Shown here one piece after another: positions 1 to 6,135 of a DNA stretch of 9,575 nt; the stretch's first letter is position 1, and every line of letters starts with the position of its first letter. Under the pieces are notes generated by a model. The model made no database searches. It was not told where the DNA came from and saw nothing but the letters and a program-made list of their open reading frames with translations. The position numbers were made by a program, and so were the translations under genes. The stretch comes from an uncultured Eubacterium sp. GTDB lineage: Bacteria; Bacillota_A; Clostridia; Lachnospirales; Lachnospiraceae. The stretch lies in assembly GCA_948759685.1 (NCBI GenBank), contig CAQBGY010000099.1, positions 402 to 9,976 of the forward strand, in the 5' to 3' direction.

Positions 1-1
1 T

Positions 2-79
2 CTCTATGTCTTATATAGTACAGATAAACTTGCAGAACCACTAGATTTAGTTCCAGTCAATTATTATAAAAAAATATAA
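2..79 (+). CDS. C-terminal tail of an unidentified protein, cut by the window start
   Basis: An open frame enters from the left edge and ends at TAA after 25 codons. The encoded tail begins LYVLYSTDKLAEPLDLV and ends in Tyr-Tyr-Lys-Lys-Ile. The composition is ordinary for a protein end and the other two plus-strand frames stop early, but 25 codons are too few to name a family. It is the only apparently intact plus-strand coding here besides the broken regulator that follows, so it may be the last gene before the degraded segment. It could also be a chance open frame. Confidence 0.35.
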   Translation, partial: LYVLYSTDKLAEPLDLVPVNYYKKI

Positions 80-115
80 TGGTATATGCAAGGATACGAG
101 GACTAATAGTGGCAA

Positions 116-723
116 TTGTTTTATTGTACAAAATCAGAGTTTCGGACAAAAATATGTAAGCTGCATCAACCTATCACCCTGTTTGCTTTCGGTAATAGGC
201 AGCACACACTGGAGAAGCTGGCAACTACGACACAGGCGGACATGAATGAAATGCGCAAGGCGGCGGAAGCCAAGGACATGAAAGCACAGAACGGATGGGT
301 AAACCACTTGAGAAGCTCATGGATACAGATAGAAAGTAGAAAGCAAGGTTTTGGGGAGGAAACCGATGGCGGCACGCTGTTTCTTGAAGAGATAGGTAAC
401 CTTCCGACAGAGGTACAGCAGATGCTGCTCCGTGCCTTGGAATATAAAATGTACAGATATGGACGGCAACAGGGACAAGAAAGCCGACGTGCGTGTCACA
501 GAACGCCACCAACGAGGACTTGCCGACCGCCATCGCAGAAAAGCGTTTCCGTGCCGACCTGTACCAGCGACTGAAAGAATACGCCCTGCACATACCACCG
601 TTGCGCGAGTGTAAAGAGGACATCCTGCCATTGGCGGATTTCTTTTTGAGACTTGCCAACGAGGAATTTGAGAAGCAGATGAAAGGAACAGCAATACTGG
701 TTCTCACTGTTAGAAGACTTTAG
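116..723 (+). pseudogene. Remnant of a sigma-54-dependent transcriptional activator (NtrC/RteB-like), frameshifted
   Basis: Three successive plus-strand frames together spell part of an AAA+ sigma-54 activator domain. From about 329 the first frame gives IESRKQGFGEE followed by GGTLFLEEIGNLP, the Walker B segment (usually LFLDE), then VQQMLLRALE. Near 455 the reading moves to a second frame (NRDKKADVRV), and near 497 to a third (ATNEDLPTAIAEKRFRADLY, then PPLRECKEDILPLADFF), which contains the sensor and arginine-finger regions. Homology fades after about 685, where the protein should continue toward its DNA-binding helix-turn-helix. The Walker A loop and GAFTGA loop expected before 329 are absent. 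The frame is open back to a TTG at 116, but that part (for example MNEMRKAAEAKDMKAQNG) is unrecognised and may be foreign sequence. No working protein is possible. The segment is more G/C-rich than its surroundings, which suggests separate origin, perhaps from a conjugative transposon, where such regulators (RteB) are known. The parent element is inference. Confidence 0.8.
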
Positions 724-756
724 AGAAATATATTAGGAGAATCATCTCGCACTGCC

Positions 757-966
757 TTATATTTCTTTTTCAATTGTTGATTTATATGATTTTAATTCTT
801 CACGCTGTCTTTCAACATGCTCAATCTGTTTTTTTAATTTCCAAATTCAGAAAAACTAGTAATCTGAAAACCAACAACAATTTTAGCGCAGACACCAATT
901 AATGAAGCTATAATACCTATTTTATGACCTGTTTTTAATAATTATTCTGTCTAAGCTAAATTTCAT
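757..966 (-). pseudogene. Small membrane-anchored coiled-coil protein, broken by two compensating frameshifts
   Basis: The minus strand begins MKFSLDRIII at 966 and stops after 14 codons. Shifting one frame at an A5 tract (about 930-940) continues as KTGHKIGIIASLIGVCAKIV, a hydrophobic stretch that looks like a single membrane helix, and then ITSFSEFGN. Returning to the first frame at an A7 tract (about 828-834) gives KKQIEHVERQREELKSYK and the stop TAA at 757-759, a charged heptad-like tail. The first and last frames agree, so the two indels compensate and the ancestral protein would have been about 69 residues: a short N terminus, one membrane helix and a coiled-coil tail. The start ATG overlaps a TGA stop of the preceding frame (ATGA), typical of coupled genes. 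I do not recognise the family. The alternative is that these are sequencing errors and the gene is intact. Confidence 0.45.
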
Positions 967-1020
967 ATTTCAATCATCTTTATTTCGTTCATAAGTATTT
1001 CTATTTCAGAATATGTGATT

Positions 1021-1752
1021 TCATTCTGATAATTCACCTCTGTAATATTTTCTAACAAGGAAGTTAAAAAAACAGGTGTGAATATTCCCTAAAAAATTAC
1101 TTACAGCCATCAATGAGTTAAACAGTTTCATGGAATCCATCATCACTTTGCTTTCAACAATTTCTTCTTGTCGTGATTTATATAATTTTTCAGTATCAAG
1201 ATGAGTCTCAAAGTTACGTTCATCTTTCCACCAGGAAGAGGTTTGAGATTGTTTTTCGAGTAGATCTGTTAACTCCTTATATTGGCGATTAATTGCTTCC
1301 GGAAAGTACTTCATTAAGGGCATGAGTTTATTCCATTCTGATTTTTTATTGGATTTCTCATTAAAGCCATAGAGTTTTTTGAACCCCTCATTGAGAATTA
1401 CAAATAATTTTCCACGCATAAACCTTCGGTCATAGTCGTGGTCAGCAAGAATGAAGTATTTTCCGGCTACCAAACTATCAATCATCGTAATAAGTACAAA
1501 TAAATAAACGAGTATAACTGTTCGATGAACTTTGTGGTATTCATCATGTTTTTCTTTCGTATGTTCCAAAATACTTGTCATCAACGGAAGTCCTTCTGAG
1601 TGTTGTGCGATTGTGTAATCAATGACAGAAATAATTTCTTTACGTTCTGATTCTGAAAGTGTTTTTCCATTGTATTGCACTTCATTAAACCATCGGGCAT
1701 ACCTGTATTCTTTGATTTGTGCGTATTTAATACCTGCAAATTCTTCATTCAT
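1021..1752 (-). CDS. Uncharacterised helical protein with an R-N-x3-H (HEPN-like) motif, probably C-terminally frameshifted
   Basis: The frame encodes 243 residues with a normal ATG start and no signal peptide. It appears largely alpha-helical. A hydrophobic stretch at residues about 78-92 (HRTVILVYLFVLITM) may be a buried helix, or a membrane helix. Residues 174-190 hold WWKDERNFETHLD, where R179-N180-x3-H184 matches the R-(N/D/H)-x3-H active-site pattern of HEPN ribonucleases. That makes a HEPN-like fold a reasonable guess but not a demonstrated function. After about residue 227 a T7 tract on the coding strand (plus 1066-1072) is a likely frameshift site. Reading with one T fewer replaces the present end with about 35 residues that include NEITYSEIEILMNEIK and stop at 963-965, exactly overlapping the start of the next small gene. 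The gene stands alone on its transcript apart from that neighbour and lies downstream of the CBASS operon after a 464-nt spacer. Toxin, abortive-infection or simple hypothetical protein all remain possible. Confidence 0.65.
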   Translation of the reverse strand: MNEEFAGIKYAQIKEYRYARWFNEVQYNGKTLSESERKEIISVIDYTIAQHSEGLPLMTSILEHTKEKHDEYHKVHRTVILVYLFVLITMIDSLVAGKYFILADHDYDRRFMRGKLFVILNEGFKKLYGFNEKSNKKSEWNKLMPLMKYFPEAINRQYKELTDLLEKQSQTSSWWKDERNFETHLDTEKLYKSRQEEIVESKVMMDSMKLFNSLMAVSNFLGNIHTCFFNFLVRKYYRGELSE

Positions 1753-2216
1753 AATGATATATCTTTAATAAAAATGGTATGACAATTTAATACTATACTT
1801 ATTGTTTCGTCATTTGAAAATACTTGTCCTTAATTTTTTTAATTTGTACAACTATCGGCTTGTCCAACAATTGTTAAACTATGACACATATACTAGTGGA
1901 AAGAATAGATAAAGACTTTATTATACTTTACAAGGGAAATATATTGTTTGTCTTACTTTATTGATTTTGTCAGCCATGGTACTACTTAATTTGTTGACCA
2001 ATGAACTCGTTTAACTATTGATTACAAGAATTTTAATTATACAAAGATACTTATTTTAATCAATAATGAGATAATAATCAGCACTTTCTATAATAAAACT
2101 ATTCTATGAAGCAGCATTGGGTAATGATATAGATATTGGCTTTTATTTTAATTTTAATGCATTAAAATATGATACTTTGGATATAAAATATATGCTTTTA
2201 AGGTTTAATAGGAGTC
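1753..2216. other. A/T-rich intergenic spacer between the CBASS operon and the 243-codon gene
   Basis: No convincing gene is visible in this 464-nt stretch on either strand; the short plus-strand open frame starting at 2117 runs antisense into the nuclease gene and looks like a shadow. At 2042-2049 the minus strand reads TATCTTTG, an exact match to the Bacteroidota -7 promoter consensus TAnnTTTG, but no TTTG -33 element stands 19-21 nt upstream of it, and it lies about 290 nt from the next start codon. An 18-nt palindrome and a terminator-like hairpin near the right edge are listed separately. The spacer must contain the promoter of the 243-codon gene, but I cannot place it. Confidence 0.5.
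2151..2168. repeat. Perfect 18-nt palindrome
   Basis: The sequence ATTTTAATGCATTAAAAT is its own reverse complement over all 18 positions. It lies about 50 nt beyond the last stop codon of the CBASS operon. It could be a protein-binding operator or, being A/T-only apart from the central GC, a chance palindrome in A/T-rich DNA. It has no loop, so it is not a good hairpin terminator. Confidence 0.4.
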
Positions 2217-2225
2217 TTAAAAGCA
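2193..2225 (-). terminator. Candidate terminator of the CBASS operon
   Basis: The arms TGCTTTTAAG (2193-2202) and CTTAAAAGCA (2216-2225) are perfect 10-nt reverse complements around a 13-nt loop. The right arm contains the TAA stop (2217-2219) of the nuclease gene, so on the minus strand the hairpin forms exactly at the end of the operon. The following transcript is U-rich but broken by A (ATATATTTTATAT), and the stem is A/U-rich, so termination may be weak or Rho-assisted. Confidence 0.4.
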
Positions 2226-3236
2226 ATATATTTTTTTATACCAATGAAGCCATTCCTGTAATAGGGGATTATCTATGTTTGCATTGTTCAATACATCATA
2301 GTTGGTAAAAGAACTGAATATTCTATTTCCGCAAATCAATGCTTTGTATTTATTGATTGACTTGTCTAACATTGTGTTTTTTGCATGGTGGCATACTGAA
2401 AAAGTTACCATACTATATATTCCAGTTTTCTGTAAGGCTAAGGCAAGCATCTGATTGCGCCATAGTTGGTTAAGTCCATCCTTGAAAGGACAACCTTCAA
2501 AATCAATAGGTCCTTTGAAGATATCAAGATTATTTTTTAAAATATCCCAATATTTATATCCTATCATATGATAATAGCATTTCTGAGATTCTTTGGCTAT
2601 ACTCATAAGATTGCATTTAGTACAATTTTTCTTATACCTATTTGCTTTACTTTTGTATGCTCCGCATACTGTAAACTCTTTCTCGCTTAGTTTATGTTCA
2701 ATCAGCCACAGACATAATTTACCTTCTATGTTATAGTATGCAATGGCTACATCTGCATCAGTTCCAGCGCGTTTGGAGTGGTTATTTAAGACACCTGCTC
2801 CTTGTTTTATATCTTGACCCCAATATTCAAAACAGAATCCATGGAATAGTTTATCTCTTGCTATTTTGCTGAAATCTGGGGGACATCCAGGAATTTTAGG
2901 TAATATGCAGTTAACTTCTTCAGAAAGAAGTAATGGCATGAAAAGGTTGATGCATGCAGTTTGAGAACTTATTGCATGGTAGGCAAACTTATGGGGCTTG
3001 TAAGCGAAATCACTCTGTTGCATTTTCTCTAACAATGGTATTATCGGTTTATACATCATTGCTGGAATAGTTGTATTACTCGGGAAAATGGCATCGTATT
3101 CATGTCCTCTGTATAAACCTCTTTGTGTGGTGATATATTTGCGTTTCCAATCTATGATGTGAACATAAATAGTTTCTTGTTCGGAAGTTAATTTATTCGG
3201 AAGATAGTACTTCACACCTTTAATAATCTTTTCCAT
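2217..3236 (-). CDS. PD-(D/E)xK-like putative restriction endonuclease with a four-cysteine cluster (PGN_0703-like)
   Basis: This 339-residue protein resembles the putative restriction endonucleases that I know under the name PGN_0703 family. The core at residues 158-184 reads GTDADVAIAYY, then LWLIEHKLSE: an acidic residue (D160 or D162) on one strand followed by E180-x-K182 on the next, the classic PD-(D/E)xK nuclease arrangement. Immediately after it come C191, C205, C208 and C220 (C-x13-C-x2-C-x11-C), which could hold zinc or an iron-sulfur cluster as in the Cas4/AddB group of nucleases. The rest has many aromatic residues and no membrane segment. The ATG follows the E2-like gene by only 9 nt on the same strand, so the two are very likely co-transcribed and this is the last gene of the CBASS operon. 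A canonical CBASS does not need it, because the HNH-SAVED protein already provides the effector nuclease. It could be a second effector, an accessory factor, or an independent nuclease riding on the operon. The fold assignment is fairly secure; the family name and role are less so. Confidence 0.72.
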   Translation of the reverse strand: MEKIIKGVKYYLPNKLTSEQETIYVHIIDWKRKYITTQRGLYRGHEYDAIFPSNTTIPAMMYKPIIPLLEKMQQSDFAYKPHKFAYHAISSQTACINLFMPLLLSEEVNCILPKIPGCPPDFSKIARDKLFHGFCFEYWGQDIKQGAGVLNNHSKRAGTDADVAIAYYNIEGKLCLWLIEHKLSEKEFTVCGAYKSKANRYKKNCTKCNLMSIAKESQKCYYHMIGYKYWDILKNNLDIFKGPIDFEGCPFKDGLNQLWRNQMLALALQKTGIYSMVTFSVCHHAKNTMLDKSINKYKALICGNRIFSSFTNYDVLNNANIDNPLLQEWLHWYKKIYCF

Positions 3237-3245
3237 TTTGTATTA

Positions 3246-3704
3246 TTATTCTACATGTTCCTTTGTGTTATTGGTAAAATCTGTATCCCAGTTGCCATGT
3301 CCACCTCCAATCCACTTACCAGTATATACCCAATTTTCATAATAATAAAGCCATTCTATTGCCCAGTGAAAAATCGTGTTAGCAATATACATTGTACTAT
3401 TCCACTCACCACGGCGTGGATCGAATAAACATAAGAGTTGTCTTTTAGTATCATATGTGTGAGGAAGTTTTTCTGCTCCTTCTGCTAGTGGCAAAGGCTT
3501 GGGGAATACTACATATACTTGAGGATAAAACGGCTCATTGTATACTATTTTTAATGTATATGTATTACTTAGGGTTGTAGGCGTTACATTGAAAAGCCAT
3601 GTGAATCCATGAGGTCTTATGTTCCATCGTGAATTATTAGAATTATATTGGCTTTTCAATGCTGCTACCTGTTGGATAGCTGTGATACGTCTATTTCTTA
3701 CCAT
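3246..3704 (-). CDS. Stand-alone E2-like (UBC-fold) protein of a short type II CBASS
   Basis: The 152-residue protein has the pattern I associate with the solitary bacterial E2-like proteins next to CD-NTases. There is an N-terminal helix, a beta sheet with LKIVYNEPFYPQVYVVFPKP (residues 51-70), then PHTYD (H82) and LLCLFDP with C92, the probable catalytic cysteine. A C-terminal part follows with WAIEWLYYYENWVYTGKW and a GGGHG turn. In ubiquitin-like systems E2 carries its cargo as a thioester on cysteine; in CBASS the cargo is the CD-NTase itself, linked through its C terminus, which changes its activity. No E1 domain is fused or adjacent, and no JAB deconjugase is present, hence the short layout. 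The start codon lies inside the end of the CD-NTase gene (14-nt overlap), which implies translational coupling and roughly matched synthesis. Another start is unlikely because the next internal ATG would remove most of the fold. Confidence 0.85.
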   Translation of the reverse strand: MVRNRRITAIQQVAALKSQYNSNNSRWNIRPHGFTWLFNVTPTTLSNTYTLKIVYNEPFYPQVYVVFPKPLPLAEGAEKLPHTYDTKRQLLCLFDPRRGEWNSTMYIANTIFHWAIEWLYYYENWVYTGKWIGGGHGNWDTDFTNNTKEHVE

Positions 3705-4917
3705 AGAAAGTGTTTTTGGCGTTTAATGTTTTACCTATACTGCCCAAAGCTCCGGTCGATGCAATTTTAATCCCCCCGTTAATCGCAGAAACCTTATGCT
3801 GTTCAGTTAGTAAATTGAACAATTTTTTGGAGAAGGCATCACCAAATGAACGTCCCACATTTTCTCTCAATTCTATTCCCGTTGCACTAATGATACTATT
3901 CACGTCGGATTTAACCTGTCTCAACCACCTAAAGAAATTTTCTTTTCTTTTTGGGTGTGTAGGCCACTTATCTGCAAAATTCTCCTCTGAATTGGTTGGA
4001 TTACTGATAACGTAATTACCTGACTGGTCTTTTGTTATATAGTTTTCCATTGTAGATATAACATTTACAAGACCTTCTAGAAGTGAATCTTCACCTTTGT
4101 ACGCCCTTGCTGCTAAAGTAGTAATGATAATAGAAATTGGTTTATCTTCGTCATCTTTGAACATTATATCACGATGCCTTTTGAGAATCTGTACAATTCT
4201 CTGCAAAACAGATTTGTTTTTGATATACTTACCAATTGGCATAATGGTATCAGTAATATTTTCTCTTTTTTCTGTATAATATTTACAGCGGTCTGCAAAC
4301 CACATTGCATAGCCATCAGGATTACTCTTCAGCCAATCAATTATAAGAGTGCTATTGTCATAGTTTGGGGCTTTATTGTCTGTAATTCGAATGGCAATAT
4401 TATCCAGTTTGATTGATGAGAAAGATTTGCTCCTATATAATTCCATATTAGAATTGAACTTGGAATCAGCTACACAAGGTAAAATGTCCATATGGTAGCG
4501 TTCCTTTACATTGTCAGAGTCTTGACGATATAGTAGGGTCCAACATCGGCGACCTTCCTTTTTATCGAGCATATCGGAGTAAACACCATGAGTTCTCAAG
4601 CGCAGTCCGACCATCTGTTTGATATGTTTCTGCGTCCAGTTTGGATGTTTCTCAATCAAACGATACACCAAGTCCACATCAAGATCTCCATCCTCAGTGA
4701 TAGGCTGGATAATAGTTCCTAATCTTAAGGAGCCCTGTGGTGTAACTACCGGATGATAATCCTTAAAATTCGGATCATCCTCCAAGTACTTTCCTACGGC
4801 ATTATAACTTCTTGTGAGATTATTAAACTGAGTTTCAGTAATATCAAGATTCTCTGCCACACTAAGGAACAACTTGTTAAGTTCCCTTTTCTTCTCAAAA
4901 GATAACGTTTCTATCAT
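3691..4917 (-). CDS. CD-NTase (cGAS/DncV-like nucleotidyltransferase), signal-producing enzyme of CBASS
   Basis: The enzyme condenses nucleoside triphosphates into a cyclic di- or trinucleotide alarm signal when phage infection is sensed. The 408-residue protein has the full nucleotidyltransferase signature: G62-S63 in PQGSLRLGT, then GDLDVDLVYRL with metal-binding D80 and D82, and the third aspartate D144 in YHMDILPCV. The C-terminal helical half includes LQRIVQILKRHRD (about 238-250) and the usual Pol-beta-like helical bundle. The length is normal for the family. The ATG overlaps the stop codon of the SAVED effector gene by 1 nt (TAATG), so the two are co-translated. Pairing with HNH-SAVED points to a clade D or G enzyme making a cyclic tri- or dinucleotide, but product and clade cannot be read from sequence alone. 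The encoded C terminus is Phe-Tyr-Gly-Lys-Lys rather than a bare terminal glycine, noteworthy because the E2-like partner would be expected to act there. Confidence 0.93.
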   Translation of the reverse strand: MIETLSFEKKRELNKLFLSVAENLDITETQFNNLTRSYNAVGKYLEDDPNFKDYHPVVTPQGSLRLGTIIQPITEDGDLDVDLVYRLIEKHPNWTQKHIKQMVGLRLRTHGVYSDMLDKKEGRRCWTLLYRQDSDNVKERYHMDILPCVADSKFNSNMELYRSKSFSSIKLDNIAIRITDNKAPNYDNSTLIIDWLKSNPDGYAMWFADRCKYYTEKRENITDTIMPIGKYIKNKSVLQRIVQILKRHRDIMFKDDEDKPISIIITTLAARAYKGEDSLLEGLVNVISTMENYITKDQSGNYVISNPTNSEENFADKWPTHPKRKENFFRWLRQVKSDVNSIISATGIELRENVGRSFGDAFSKKLFNLLTEQHKVSAINGGIKIASTGALGSIGKTLNAKNTFYGKK

Positions 4918-6038
4918 TATTTTTTATTTTCTATTGTTACTGCTAATTTATCAATTTTATCCACTTGTTTGTCCAAATCATATATCCTCAATGGACTATT
5001 TGCTTTCTGCATCCAGACTCTACCAAACTCAATAGCACAAGCAACTGGCACAGAAAGGTAAAGATCCAAGGGTTGATCGTTGGAAGCCTTAGTAATGTCA
5101 TCCAGAAGCAACTCAATTTGGCGGCCAAAATCATAAAGTTGCTGTTTTGATTTTAAAAATTCAGGATTAGGCGTATCAATAGTCATCTCCCAAATACTTG
5201 CATTAGGATTATGTTTCTTTATCCTTTCTGCGATAGGAAAACTTAATGATAGAACCAATACAGGTTTTAACCGAGGATCTTCAGGTCTATTGATAATATA
5301 ATCTGTATGTATTTTCTCTTGTAACCATTTCCAACCGCCAGAACGTTGCTTCTGATAAACAACAACTTCGTGTTTGTTATTTAACATAGTTCCAAGTTTA
5401 ACTAGTAAAGGCATAGGAGCAAAACCAAAGAGAGCAATACGTTTATATTCCCATCTGTCTATTTTGTCTAATATCTTATCCTTACAGTTATATTCAAGAT
5501 TTTCAACTTCTCTTTTCCAATATTCATCCCATTCTTTTGCAGTAGGCCAATTTCCACCTAAATCTATGGGCATATCATTCACTGGATAAAAGTCTGGTAA
5601 CAAAGCATCTTGGATTTGAGGAAAGGAGAAGTCAGGCTGATGGTTCCCAATTTTTGAACCATATGTAACTGCATGAGCTTGTAAATCCTCACCTAATGCA
5701 GTCAGTCTAGCAATTCGGTCTTCATGCCTTTTTTTCATATCAAAAAGCATTTCAGCTGTATACTTATCTTTTCCTTCATTGTCAATATACTTGTGGCATT
5801 CAGGACACATCAGCATAATATTCTTAGGATCCTTTGCTAATACTTTCGACAATTTTTTATCTCCACGAGGACCATTTTCTGAATCGCCGATAATGTGTGC
5901 CAACTCAGAAATCTTACATTCGTCCAATGTAACGCCATGTTTGTATAAGGGTTTATTACACCCTTTAAATTCGCATCGTCCAGCAGCTTTCCACCATACT
6001 TCATGCTGTACACTTTTAGGAATATATGTATTACTCAT
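4917..6038 (-). CDS. cap5: HNH-SAVED effector nuclease of CBASS (Cap5 type)
   Basis: The 373-residue protein joins two recognisable parts. Residues about 15-105 are an HNH nuclease: C22-x4-C27, AHIIG with the putative catalytic H48, then KNIMLMCPECHKYID with N73, C78, C81 and H82. The four cysteines should bind structural zinc and H48/N73/H82 a catalytic metal. Residues about 155-355 form a SAVED domain, with RIALFGFAPMPLLVKLG in the middle, strand-rich segments such as PVLVLSLSF, and LSVPVACAIEFGRVWM near the end. SAVED domains bind the cyclic nucleotide made by the neighbouring CD-NTase; binding brings HNH domains together and triggers indiscriminate DNA cutting that kills the infected cell. 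It is the first gene of the four-gene operon, 97 nt after the DUF2130 gene, and its stop overlaps the CD-NTase start. All active-site residues I expect are present, so it looks functional. I found no clear Bacteroidota promoter in the 97-nt gap, so it may have its own weak promoter or be read through from upstream. Confidence 0.93.
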   Translation of the reverse strand: MSNTYIPKSVQHEVWWKAAGRCEFKGCNKPLYKHGVTLDECKISELAHIIGDSENGPRGDKKLSKVLAKDPKNIMLMCPECHKYIDNEGKDKYTAEMLFDMKKRHEDRIARLTALGEDLQAHAVTYGSKIGNHQPDFSFPQIQDALLPDFYPVNDMPIDLGGNWPTAKEWDEYWKREVENLEYNCKDKILDKIDRWEYKRIALFGFAPMPLLVKLGTMLNNKHEVVVYQKQRSGGWKWLQEKIHTDYIINRPEDPRLKPVLVLSLSFPIAERIKKHNPNASIWEMTIDTPNPEFLKSKQQLYDFGRQIELLLDDITKASNDQPLDLYLSVPVACAIEFGRVWMQKANSPLRIYDLDKQVDKIDKLAVTIENKK

Positions 6039-6135
6039 ACTTGAAAACTAAAATTTATATACTAATTAAATTAATACTGGGAGATTATCAGTTTTATACT
6101 TGCGCCAATATGATACCATGACTAAGCGACACAGG

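Noticed and set aside
225..707. Minus-strand open frames of 160 and 125 codons opposite the activator remnant
   Set aside because: They are antisense shadows: the plus strand spells recognisable sigma-54 activator motifs, while the minus frames are cysteine- and serine-rich with no recognisable domain.
2042..2049. Exact TATCTTTG -7 box on the minus strand
   Set aside because: It lacks a -33 TTTG at the right distance and is about 290 nt from the next start, so it is not called as a promoter.
2117..2308. Plus-strand open frame of 63 codons
   Set aside because: Its second half is antisense to the nuclease gene, its first half is A/T-rich spacer containing the palindrome, and the protein shows no domain.
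3710..4416. Several plus-strand open frames of 60-101 codons
   Set aside because: They lie wholly inside the CD-NTase gene, whose catalytic motifs are clear on the minus strand.
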